Source of the DNA: Actinomortierella ambigua
Lineage: Eukaryota > Mortierellomycota > Mortierellomycetes > Mortierellales > Mortierellaceae
DNA: 29,581 nt
Reading direction: 5' to 3'
NCBI GenBank assembly: GCA_016098155.1
Contig: JAAAJB010000442.1
Coordinates: 1 to 29,581, forward strand
Both the position numbers and the translations under genes were made by a program. This document shows, piece after piece, positions 10,048 to 19,800 of the stretch. Positions within the stretch are counted from its first letter, which is position 1, and each line of letters opens with the position of its first letter. The notes below the pieces were generated by a model. It was not told where the DNA came from. It saw nothing but the letters and a program-made list of their open reading frames with translations, and did not search any database.

Positions 10048-12542
10048 ATATGTCCAACCCACCTCTCTACCCCGATTGGCTTCCAACATCTGCAAACAGG
10101 CTCGGCGATTGCCATTAGCGCCAATGCTCTGGCTATTTTTGAGCAAATGGGTCTCTATGACGAGCTCCGGTCGTTTTCATCAATCATTCTACATGGCCTC
10201 GTGAAAGACGAGACTGGCAAGCTGCTGAGTGATTCAGACTACACCATGCTAGAGGAAAGGTAAAACAAGTGTAGCTCTGCCCCATCCCACACCTGCTTGT
10301 CCCTAAAAGTGAATAATCAATTGCCCGCATCGTGTCTTGTGTATTGTCACAGTGTGTGTTCAATAAGAAGGGGCGACTAACGAAAAAGCTAATCAGGAAT
10401 GAACATGAACCATACCCCACTCGACAAGGGTGTGTGCTCTCAAGGAGAGCATCCTTCCCCCTCCCCACTCTGTCCTGACACTTCAGCGCGTGTCCAACGA
10501 AGAAGACGAGGGCTATCAAATCTCGTTTTCTTTTCTTTTTTTTTTTTTTTTTTTTGCTGGGGGACACTGACTGAGGTATTTTTACTTTGTTCCACCCAAA
10601 AAAGATATGGTTACCCATGCCTAGTCGCTCCTCGACCTGTGTTGTACGACATGCTATTGCGCCAAATCCCTCGACACAAACTCTTGTTCAATAAGCGCGT
10701 CTTAACTTTTCAGCAAAACCATGAGGGTGTCATGATTCGAGTCAATGGTACGTCAGAGCACTCTTGTTCGGCTCACTCGTTCGGCTCTCCTTCGCCCTGT
10801 AGCAGTCAGTTGGACCCAAAGGGGAAGTGTAACCTGCTAAAATATTTTATTTTATTCTCCGTTTGTAATGGAAACTGTTGCAGACAACACAACATACCAT
10901 GGCCATGTCCTCGTTGGGGCCGATGGCGCCTATTCTCCGGTCCGCCAAGCTCTGTACAAGCAGCTGCGCCCATTAGGGAAACTTCGAAAGTCAGATACTG
11001 AAGACCTGCCATTTAGAACGACCTCTCTCGTTGGCACAACGCGACCCATGCATCGGAGCTTAGTCTATCCAAACAGCGATGGGTCCTGTCGCTACGAGTG
11101 TACTGTCGCCGATGGTCGCCCTATGCTGGTATGTGATTAGTTTTACGAATGCACCGCTTTATGGCCTTCATGCGCGTCTCTTCACAAACCCCAGTCCTCT
11201 AACGAGCGCATCGACTTTTAACAGGTTGCACAATTTCTGATGCCGGATAACTCTGTTGCATGGATGGTAAACCGCTATATTAGCAACGTAGACCTGCGCA
11301 ACGAAAAGAGGTTCAGGAATAGCGAATGGGGGCCTGAAGCAGCGGACCAGATGGCAGCCGAAGTTAGCAGTATAAAAGCACCATTGGGTAAGTTACCAAC
11401 CAAACAAAAACAGGACAGAGCAGAGCACAGCATGAAAAGAGGCCAAAGGCCCAAGATAGTCGCGAGCGTGATGCCCGTGCAACAGGAAAGGTGCTTCTCT
11501 GCAGAACTGAGCTGACAAATTGTTACTTTCTCACAACTCCACTCCCCCCTTCTAGGCGGTGTCATAGGCGACTACATCAAAAATACGCCAGCCGATCTCA
11601 TCTCCAAGGTCATGCTCGAAGAAAAGTTGTTTGAGACGTGGTACCATGGCCGTACTGTACTGATGGGAGATGCCTGCCACAAAATGTTTCCGGCTGCAGG
11701 TACTCTATTTTGTATTTATTGTGGTGTGGGGCAATAGCAAAAAAAAAAAAATGGGATGGGCAACTCGAACAAAACGCACAAACAATGATCTTCATGTTCT
11801 AAAAAAATGTCGAGAATTTTTGTTGGAAATCGATTGGCTGTTCTAGGACAGGGAGCCGTGAATGCTATTCAGGACGCATGTGTACTGGCTAATGTGCTGG
11901 CTGCTGCTCCATCCAACCGACCCGACGATATTCTCCGAGCATTCAGGGCGTACAAGAGTGAGCGCTTCCCGCATGCTAAAGTCTCTTATGATTCGAGCAT
12001 TCAGTTTGGTAAGCTCCTCCAAGCGGTAAGTATCTTTTTAATCGTAGTCTACAAATCTCCTGCAGTCAAAAAGTACTTTGAGGCATGTAAAGGAGCCTGT
12101 GCATGTTTATCCTCAATTTCGCCTATGCTAATCTTACTACCAAAATACACTCTTGTCTCGTATTTTTCCCATATCTTGTCCCCTCCCCCCCCCCCATGTG
12201 GGTATCTCTCCCGTCGTACTGCATTGCTTGTGCTGCTGCTGCTGCTGCATCGTCCACCAGGGCACAAAGGGAGACATGTACCGGTTTGTCTTCAAGCGCC
12301 TGCCTCGATTTCTGTGGATCAAGCAACTAGACTCGATGTTGCGCTACTCTCCGCAAGTCTCGTTCCTGCCGCTAGTCAATCCCAAAGGCACAACGAAGCC
12401 TCTTCCTCAGCGCAAGCACTTTCGCGCACGGTCAGATTCGGATGCGTCGTCCTTGGGATCCTCCAGCTTTGAGGCAGCAGAGCCATATGCATCTTCGTAT
12501 GCATCTTCGTCCACCGCTTCGATCCGGGCACAGTGTGTATAG
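9668..12542 (+). CDS. FAD-dependent monooxygenase, first tandem copy
   Basis: Flavin-dependent aromatic hydroxylase-type protein (FAD_binding_3, the UbiH/salicylate-hydroxylase fold). Exons are 9668-9800, 10100-10259, 10605-10747, 10884-11128, 11225-11387, 11556-11699, 11847-12025 and 12261-12542, giving 1449 nt or 482 residues. The dinucleotide-binding motif GAGLGG is at residues 13-18 with the ribose-binding acid at Glu36 (TIFERA). The DG motif GADGAYSPVRQ is near residues 157-167, and the GD motif GDACHKMFPAAGQG near 319-332. All three FAD/NAD(P)H motifs are intact, so it is probably active; the substrate cannot be predicted. No membrane segment or signal peptide is evident. The C-terminus after about residue 440 is Ser-rich and probably disordered. 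It has two introns (10748-10883 and 11700-11846) that the second copy lacks. Confidence 0.9.
10005..10042 (+). repeat. (CT)19 microsatellite in monooxygenase intron 1
   Basis: An uninterrupted CT run sits inside the first intron of the first monooxygenase, preceded by other CT/CCT-rich sequence, and ends about 55 nt before the acceptor. It is in the sense orientation of the host transcript. Confidence 0.95.
10536..10555 (+). repeat. Poly-T tract in monooxygenase intron 2
   Basis: A run of 20 T residues lies inside the 345-nt second intron of the first monooxygenase, about 48 nt upstream of the acceptor at 10603-10604. Confidence 0.9.
12231..12248 (+). repeat. (TGC)6 repeat in the last intron of the first monooxygenase
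   Basis: Six TGC units lie near the 3' end of the intron 12026-12260, just before the acceptor CCACCAG. A C9 run occurs some 40 nt upstream. The tract is intronic in my model, so it does not encode a homopeptide. Confidence 0.85.
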
Positions 12543-13117
12543 ACAACAGAAACAATATCCGACTGATGCTGCATGCACAGCGACCTTTAGACACATATAG
12601 TAATTTTTAATCGCCTTTTTGTGACCTGAAACGCTGCGGCAATTCTTTTTGGTGGTTGTTTTGATCTTTGTTCGGGGCATTGCATGGCGATGTTGACTAT
12701 ACTAAAAGGGCAAAGAGTAAACAAATCACGAAGAGGCCGATGTTGGCCTTGTGTACTTGTGTACTGGGACCTGTACGCCACGCTTTGTTGAAATTCATCT
12801 AGAGATCCTATGTATTCTTGTGGCTGGGAGAAAGGAGGAGGAAGGGGAGGCTTATACCTAAGCCTGGCCGGCAAGCCATGTCACACGAACAGACAGTCAA
12901 TCCCCCTTCATTCAAGGTCTGTAACCCAACGGAACGGTCAAGGTTATATATTGGATGCTACAAAACAAATCCAGATCCCGACACCTCTTCTCTCGGCTCT
13001 CGTCTCTTGTCCACTCTCCCAGCACACCTATTTTTTTTTCTTCCCATCTCTTTCTCTCTCTCTCTTGTTCCTCCATTCCCATCAGTTGCTCCCATTGCCC
13101 ATTCTCATTTCTCAACG
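12543..13117 (+). other. Spacer between the tandem monooxygenases
   Basis: These 575 bp hold the 3' region of the first copy and the promoter and leader of the second. No gene is supported. The last 100 bases before the second ATG are pyrimidine-rich, as in front of the first copy. Confidence 0.55.
12944..12951 (+). promoter_or_regulatory. TATA box of the second monooxygenase gene
   Basis: TTATATAT lies about 170 bp before the start codon at 13118, in the same relative place as the element of the first copy. Confidence 0.45.
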
Positions 13118-14320
13118 ATGGCGCCCTCTGCAGACTTTCATGTCCTTATTGTAGGCGCAGGTATCGGAGGCCTTTTGGCCGCAGCCCTCTTAGAGCGAGC
13201 CAATATTTCCTACACAGTTCTGGAACGAGCCAAAGAGGTCAAAGCATTGGGTATGTCTCAGGGCCTCATGTGACCCGCCTCCCCCATCCCCTCTCGCCCT
13301 GCCCACAGCCACGTAGCTTTTTGGACAGGATCGACACTCACCCTCCTCCTCTCTCTCTCTCTCTCTCTCTCATCCACAGGAAGTGCTATTGCTCTTAGTG
13401 CCAACATTCTTCCAGTTTTTGAACAGCTTGGTATTTATGAAGAGTTCAGATCTCTTTCGACTTCCGTCTTGCATGGGATTGTGAAGGACGAAGCGGGAAA
13501 GGTTGTTTCCGACTCGGACTATACGATGCTGGAGGAGCGGTAAGTGAAATATCACACTAAAAGAGTTGTGCCCGGTCGTGGAACAGTGTTTGTGCTCCTG
13601 TGCCTTGTGTATCTAATTGACAAAATAAACGCGCAGCCTAGAAATAACCTTCAGGGAAGGCATGGACTGCAGTGTAGCCAGAGCACCCAAATCAAATCGA
13701 AGGGAGAGAAAAAGGATCCCTTTCTAGCACGCTCGATTAGATCTGCCCTCCTCCGCTGGAGAAACAACTCACATTCTTCCTGCACCTCTTCCCGTTGTTT
13801 CACCTTTTCCATGTACATGTCAAACGATGCATCCATCCTAGATATGGCTATGGAAGCTACGTTTGCAGCCGTCCAGCTCTCCATGAGTTACTCCTGCGTC
13901 AGGTCCCTGACCACAAGGTGCTATTCAATAAGCGTGTTCTATCTATTCAGCAGATGGAAGACGGGGTGTCTGTCCGTGCTGCCGATAACACCACTTATCA
14001 GGGCCACATCCTTGTTGGAGCCGATGGTGCTTACTCATCTGTCCGCCAGTCCCTGTACAAACATATGAAGGATATCGGCAAGTTGCCTAAGGGAGACGAT
14101 GAGGACCTACCATTCAGCACCGTTTGCTTGGTCGGAACATCGGGACCTATGCCTCCTGAGATGTGTGTCCAGTCCCCCGGTGGCGATTGTCGATATGAGT
14201 GCTCGATCACCAAAGACACGCCAGTTCTGGTATCCTTTTTGAAGAAGAGATGAAGAAAACAAAAAAATGGAAGAGACCGGCAATAATGTCCACAGCTTAT
14301 CTGACTAGTTCCTTTCTTTC

Positions 14321-14351
<31 letters not shown>

Positions 14352-15406
14352 TGGCAACATCATAGGTCGCCCAATTTTTGTTGCCCGACTACACTGTACC
14401 ATGGATGGTGAACCATTACATTGGAGACACGGCGACCCGTAACGAGGAGCGCTTCCGCAACAGCGAATGGGGTCCTGAGGCTGTAGACCAGATGATCAAT
14501 GAAGTGAGCCATTTAAAGGCTCCTTTCGGTATGTATCTTTGGCTTCTCTTCTTCAAGTCTGTTTACGCCGTCTCGTTTTTTTCTTACCATTTGAAATCCT
14601 TATCGTATTTGGAAGCGGAGAGAGACAAAGGGGAGAACAGTGCTGTGCAGAGCTGTTAAGCACAGTCCGCTTAACATTTAAACTTTTTTTTTTTTTCCCA
14701 TTTCTTCTTCTGTTTCAATAGGGGGCACGATTGGAGACTACATTAAGAATACGCCATCTCACCTCATTTCCAAAGTGTTGCTGGAGGAAAAGATGTTTGA
14801 GACCTGGTACCACGACCGTACAGTGCTCTTGGGCGACGCTTGTCACAAAATGTTCCCCGCGGCTGGTCAGGGCGCCGTCAACGCTATGCAAGATGCTGTT
14901 GTGCTCGTCAATGTTCTCTACAATATGCCCTCGGATCGCCCTGCCGATATCCTCAAGGCCTTCAAGATATACAAAGAGGAACGCTACCAGTATGCAAAGA
15001 TGTCGTACGAATCAAGCATCCAGTTTGGTGAACTGGTTAAGACGGTAATTCAATTCGCTCTTTGTGGATGATGCTTTCCATTTTTTTTTTTTTTTTTTCC
15101 ACCGTTCACCATTCTCATGCGCTCACACCTCCTCTCTTCTCCCCCCCTCCTTCTCTCTCTCTCTCTCTCTAGGGCGTGCGCGCCGATGCCATGCGTTTCA
15201 TGTTCAGGAACATGCTGCCCAGATTTTTGTGGATCAAGCAGCTCGATACCATGCTCCGTCACAGACCTCAAGTGTCATTCTTGCCCTTCGTCGAGCCCAA
15301 GGGCATCGCTCAGCCCTTGCCCCAGCCCGTGTATGGCCGGTCGCCGGCCCCCTCTATCGCCTCTTCCTCCAGTGCATCGCTCGCCTCCTCTGTGAAGGCA
15401 GTCTAG
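13118..15406 (+). CDS. FAD-dependent monooxygenase, second tandem copy
   Basis: Paralogue of the preceding gene. Exons are 13118-13250, 13380-13539, 13842-14229, 14366-14528, 14722-15044 and 15173-15406, giving 1401 nt or 466 residues. The first 389 codons have exactly the same length as in the first copy, so residue numbers of the motifs match: GAGIGG (13-18), GADGAYSSVRQ (157-167), GDACHKMFPAAGQG (319-332). In exon 2, 37 of 53 residues are identical between copies. Exon sizes agree exactly where both have a boundary (133, 160 and 163 nt), while exons 3 and 5 here (388 and 323 nt) each equal the sum of two exons of the first copy. The copies differ mainly in the Ser-rich C-terminal tail, which is shorter here. 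Flavin-dependent oxygenation is inferred from the family; the substrate is unknown. Confidence 0.9.
13349..13370 (+). repeat. (CT)11 microsatellite in intron 1 of the second monooxygenase
   Basis: The CT run ends 9 nt before the intron acceptor (CATCCACAG) and so forms its polypyrimidine tract. Confidence 0.9.
14327..14349 (+). repeat. Poly-T tract in intron 3 of the second monooxygenase
   Basis: A run of 23 T residues precedes the acceptor at 14364-14365 by about 15 nt and serves as the polypyrimidine tract of that intron. Confidence 0.9.
15153..15170 (+). repeat. (CT)9 microsatellite abutting a splice acceptor
   Basis: The CT run touches the acceptor AG at 15171-15172 of the last intron of the second monooxygenase. 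Confidence 0.9.
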
Positions 15407-18225
15407 TTTAGCTACAGTTCACCAATCACATACGCATAGAACTCTATTCTGACAGTCAATCCAATTTACCCACTTTTCTCCTAGCTCCATACATGGACTA
15501 TTTTTTTTTCTCTTTCAGCTTCATAGCTCCTGCTGAAGTTCAGGTAGCTTTTGATGTTCGGCATTACCTGGCATGATCTTTGATGAGCATAGAGTCGAAC
15601 TACAATGTCGATAAATGCTGAGTTGCGCCCATACTATATTGTGTATGAAAAGACTGTTTGGTTGTCAATCCTTCACAGAAACTATCCTGTCTTTCGACTT
15701 CTTCGTATCATGGCGACTGTGTTTAGACTTCAGTGTACCATTCCATCCAGTGCTAGTGACATGATCCCATCGTTAGTCAGTGCCAATACAATAGTTACGA
15801 ATGATTTATCTGACTACATACCTTCCTTCGTTGCATGCTTCATGCACCAACCCACTTTTTCTTTCTTTTCTTTTCACACGCTCTTTGTGTCACCTGTATC
15901 CAGACACGTACTTGACGATGGGGAGCACTTGTTTTGCTCTCTTCATCCATCTTTATGCCTATTAGCAATAGTTCTTACACCTGATAGACTTCCCACCCTA
16001 GCAGAAGGGTGCGGAGATGTGATTAGGATATACCAGTAGGGGTACGCATGGGTCATGAATACCAGGTGTATAGATCGAATAAAGGGGAAGGATGCCATTC
16101 CACAGCATTTATCCGTAGTCTACTATGCAGTGAACCCAAGCTGTTACCATGTTACACCAACAAAGAGGAGGTTGAACTATCACTCTTCTAGATTTCGCTC
16201 TTCTAGATTGTTCAGCTTGCAAATCTGCCAACTTGGATACAAGGGAATGTGCATGTGTGGAACCTTTGTTCGAGAATATCCGCCTCTTGCACACAAAATG
16301 CACACCCTGGTACAAGCGCCAGATCCATGACCAGTTCTCGGTCGACCAGAAAAAAAAATCGCCCTGTTAGATCCGTACCAGCATCCGGTATAGATTAAGG
16401 GCCTGGAGCACAACCCTCCCTCTCCCCATACCCCATCGAGGAATAATAGAAAAAAGAAAAGACCATAGTCTTCAGGATCTTGACAATGTGGGAGGAGAGA
16501 GAGAGAGGGGGGGGGGAGAGAAAACCCGCCACATTCATCGGCATAGAGCGATTACTCCTATTGTTAGTTACTTACTTGATCACAAAGTCTCCCAGTCTCC
16601 CACACACACATTCGTAGTACAGTGCGACATGGCGTCAAGCGAAACAGTGTCGTGGGTTTCGTAAGTTGGCGGACCAAAGGGAGGGTGATGCTGACGCATA
16701 GAAGCGTCCTTGCATGGATTATACGAGGAAAGAAAAGAAGAGGGCTTGGGTGTCGCACAATGAGACACCCGGCAAGCTATTCTATGGGACCGGAAAAAGC
16801 AAAAAAAAATCAAGGAAGCGTGCCTTCTCGTAGATCTTAAAAGTAGCGAGATGTGGAGATCCTCCCTAGATGTTATGATCTACCTCAAGTCAAGAACATA
16901 GCTAACAATACCTGGCCTCCGTTCGTTCATTTCTTCAAAAACAGCTCCATCTCTACCCTCAGCGACATACGGCATCCACAATATCGGCGGCTCGGTCAAC
17001 GAATAATACTATCTTGCTTGCCTTGGTTTGACTCTCCCATGAACCTTCACACTGTAGGATTCCTTATTGTCACCACACACATCTTGCTCATTGGCTCCCT
17101 CTCCAGCCCACAACTCATTCAATCCAGAGGGGGCATCTGCAGTTGTCTCATCTCTCGGAGGCCGACTAGTCTGGCTCCATGCATCCTTGATAAGTCGTGT
17201 TGTTCTCTGCCATACCTATTCCTAAAGTCAGGCAGTGCATAAGCTCGCAGCATGTACACAAATTTCTAGAAAAATGCCAGACCATTGGTTTACCGCGTGC
17301 CTTATATCTTTGTAGCCAACTGGAACTTGAATTTTTGGGAGAATGAAGCAGCGTAGGAACATGTATGGTCCTTATCCATAGGGCTGGGGGAAAAAGGACT
17401 TTGGTGCTGGGTAGAACAGCACGTGCTTTTTTTTCCCCGTCAGTTTTCGGATAACGACTAATTTCTAGCCGCCTAACTATAGCATTGCCCCATGCACCCA
17501 AATATCAACTGCGTGTTCAGGTAGTGAGTGTTGCTATTTTAACCGCATAAAATAATGGTTGAGCAATGGAGTTCAGGTGTGTGGAGTATACATATTGCTA
17601 ATGGTGAAATCCATCTTGCAGTGTGGCGACAGGACTCTGGCATTGTAAGATATTGGAGCGTTCAAAAAAAAAACAAGATAGTGCACACGTCAACCACCAA
17701 ATGATCTGATCTTGGTACCAAGTGAAACCTCAGCCAGCAAACCACGCATAGTAGGGGACGGGTCAAAGCGTGGGTTCAGTTCGTCGAAGCGTGCCAATCA
17801 CTCCGGAATGTGTCCCCTCTTAGCCTCTGATGTGCCCATCGATCTCTCCATCTTTGAGGCCTTGAAGGATAGCCTCTCTCTATAACTCCTTCACGCCATT
17901 CGGAGCAGACACACAAACATAAAAAAAAACACGCCAACATGTGTATTGCTTCTCCAGATGAAGCCGGGTTCTTTAATGTGTGCATATTCGCGGCTAACAA
18001 AAGGGGTTGGGGTAAAAAAAAGTACACAGATTGGGTAAACGGAAGGGTCAAAGTGATTTACAGAAGGGGAGGACAAGAGGGTAGTTTACAATTTGAGTAG
18101 GGAAGCAATAGGAAGAAAAAAAAAAAACAAAAAAAAAAGAAGATCGAGGAATTAAACGGAGGAAATATTGAACACAAAACGGTCAGCGACAAAGGGTAAG
18201 GTGTTCGTTTTTTCTTGTTGTTTGC
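15407..18225. other. Gene-poor region of about 2.8 kb
   Basis: This is the longest stretch without a supported gene. Frames of up to about 144 codons exist (for example 15605-16039 on the + strand), but none shows a domain, a family motif or splice continuity. I saw no tRNA T-arm with a matching acceptor stem and no reverse transcriptase or transposase motif. Minor items are a 12-bp direct repeat CTCTTCTAGATT at 16183-16194 and 16198-16209, and a GA/G-rich run around 16494-16522. It also holds the 3' ends of the second monooxygenase and of eIF1, which converge on it. Confidence 0.6.
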
Positions 18226-19166
18226 TTAGAAACCGTGAACCTTGATCTGCTTGCGGTCAATACCGGCCTCGGTGGTAAGGATGCCCAAGATTTTTGCACG
18301 CTGGTCGCCCTGAAGCTGAATGACCGAGCCCAACTCCTCATCATCCACGAGAGTACCGTTGCACGCAAAGTCCTTCTTGAAGATCTTGAGCATGCGCTTC
18401 TGGTCGTACTGGGCAGGAAGGCCCTGAACAGTCGTCAAAGTCTTGCGACCGTTACGCTGCTGGATACGAATATCTAAGAAACGACAAGTCATCCATTAAG
18501 AGAAACAGGGGACTAGGGTTTTAGTACACGCGTTGCTTCCAAGTCGATGAAGGGATCAAGGGAAGAAAGCATCAACCAATAAAGAACGGGAGGTGAAGGA
18601 GAAAAGAATCAGTGTAACTATGACATAAGGCGTATGCAGAGCATACTAAGCGTCAGAGTAGGAAATGGACCAAAACGGCCCATCAAAGCCCTACTACGGC
18701 TAAAGAAAGTTATCATCACTTTGGTATCTCCTCTTGATAGGACAAAAAAAAAAAAAAAGACGCCCGTCTTCTTCTCCCTTTCCTTTTCTAACAACACGGA
18801 GCGGACAGAGCACCATATGAAAAGGGAGTGAAGGGGCAGTGTAGGGGGAAAGGGGGAAGGGAAAGGGATAAAGAAACAAGGGGCAAAAAAAATAAAAAAA
18901 CGGGTTGCGTCTGAGGCAGTGGTGGCACGAATGCACAAACTTTGCTCATCAGGCTTGACAAAAAAAAAGGCACTTACGGATATAACCCTCCTTTTCGGTA
19001 GCGTCGATGGGGTCACCACCGGCAAAAGGATCTGTTGAGGAGAGAGGGATGAAAGCAATCGATTAGTACACACTGATCATGACCTGGAAAGTAAATTCTC
19101 ATCTCGGGCTTCAGTGCCGTCGCTACAAGACATACCGAAAGTCTGAAAGTTCTGGATCTCTGACAT
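18226..19166 (-). CDS. SUI1: Translation initiation factor eIF1 (SUI1)
   Basis: eIF1 binds the 40S subunit near the P site and enforces start-codon fidelity. Exons are 19166-19136, 19031-18978 and 18473-18226, giving 333 nt or 110 residues, the usual family length. The N-terminus is MSEIQNFQTFDPFAGGDP, the typical eIF1 opening, followed by IRIQQRNGRKTLTTVQGL, the basic SUI1 core with its loop that contacts the decoding region, and KDFACNGTLVDDEELGSVIQ and the C-terminal IKVHGF. All parts are intact. The first coding exon is only 31 nt and the second 54 nt. The second intron (18977-18474) is 504 nt, the longest in the window. The gene is divergent from CstF-64, with about 630 bp between the two starts. 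Confidence 0.96.
18653..18719 (-). ncRNA. Weak candidate C/D-box snoRNA in eIF1 intron 2
   Basis: On the sense strand of the 504-nt intron, GTGATGA (a C-box match) at 18719-18713 is followed 56 nt later by CTGA (a D-box match) at 18656-18653, with TTTGATGG between them as a possible C' box. The spacing suits a small C/D snoRNA. The flanks do not form a convincing terminal stem, and I could not match the guide region to rRNA, so this may be chance. Confidence 0.15.
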
Positions 19167-19378
19167 GCGGTGTGAGGGAATACGAGACAACAAGTGTTCT
19201 CAGATAAAAAAAAAGATGGTAGTGAAAGAGGTATTTACAGATGAAGTAGTGCAGGTGTTTTCACAATCAGATGACTGATGAAAAAAAGAACAAAGAGTTG
19301 GGGGGAGAGTGTGTGTCGTGGTGGAAGGAAAAAGAAACAAAACAACAGCACAGTGAGAAATTTTATCTCTTTTTGTGC

Positions 19379-19397
19379 CCCGCCCGCAGCGGGCGGG
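19379..19397. promoter_or_regulatory. GC-box palindrome
   Basis: CCCGCCCGC and its exact reverse complement GCGGGCGGG are separated by one A. The arms are two back-to-back GC boxes, which many fungal C2H2 zinc-finger activators and repressors recognise. It lies about 213 bp upstream of the eIF1 ATG and 404 bp upstream of the CstF-64 ATG. Function is inferred from symmetry and position. Confidence 0.45.
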
Positions 19398-19405
19398 CTG
19401 ATAAA

Positions 19406-19413
19406 TTACGTCA
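19406..19413. promoter_or_regulatory. CRE/ATF-like octamer TTACGTCA
   Basis: TTACGTCA (TGACGTAA on the other strand) is a standard bZIP ATF/CREB site. It sits 9 bp from the GC-box palindrome in the eIF1/CstF-64 promoter interval. Confidence 0.45.
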
Positions 19414-19800
19414 CCGATTTTTTTTTGCCGCGGAGTTACAGTGGATCCCAGACGAGCATGTCCCACTGTGTTTGCTACTGTGGGTACCCCAGACCCCAGC
19501 TTTTGTATCGTGAAATAGCGGTGGGTTAGTAGCGAGGGTGGAGCTGTCGTACGATAGCAGCAAGGGTTTGGGGGTTCTTCTCGAATAGTGTTTGTAAAGC
19601 GAGAAGAAGGGAGGAGGAGGGGGGAGAAGGTTCTTTGGGTTGATTGATTGATCGACCCGTGTGTTGCACCAACAGCCAGCAGGGGTGTGTCTCCAAGTCA
19701 CGCTGATTTTTGAGAGTTGGCCACCACTTTGTTCATTTTGAGTCGAGAAGCCATTTTCCCTTTCTTACCCGTGCATGACAACGGGCACGCAACAGTAGCA

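Larger units (their letters stand above)
19167..19800. promoter_or_regulatory. Divergent promoter region between eIF1 and CstF-64
   Basis: No coding sequence is supported in this interval. It separates two divergent housekeeping genes and contains a GC-box palindrome and a CRE-like element close together near 19379-19413, listed separately. No clear TATA box is visible. Confidence 0.55.

Noticed and set aside
12231..12248. TGC repeat as a coding homopeptide in the first monooxygenase
   Set aside because: The splice model, confirmed by alignment with the second copy, puts the repeat inside an intron.
15605..16039. A 144-codon open frame on the + strand as a possible small gene
   Set aside because: No domain, no family resemblance, no signal peptide, and composition like the surrounding non-coding sequence.
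17184..17210. A minus-strand stretch reading AENNTTYQG, similar to ADNTTYQG of the second monooxygenase; possible third, decayed copy
   Set aside because: The match is only about nine residues. DNA identity over the same 26 bases is at the level expected by chance for a region this size, and no other monooxygenase motif is found nearby on that strand.
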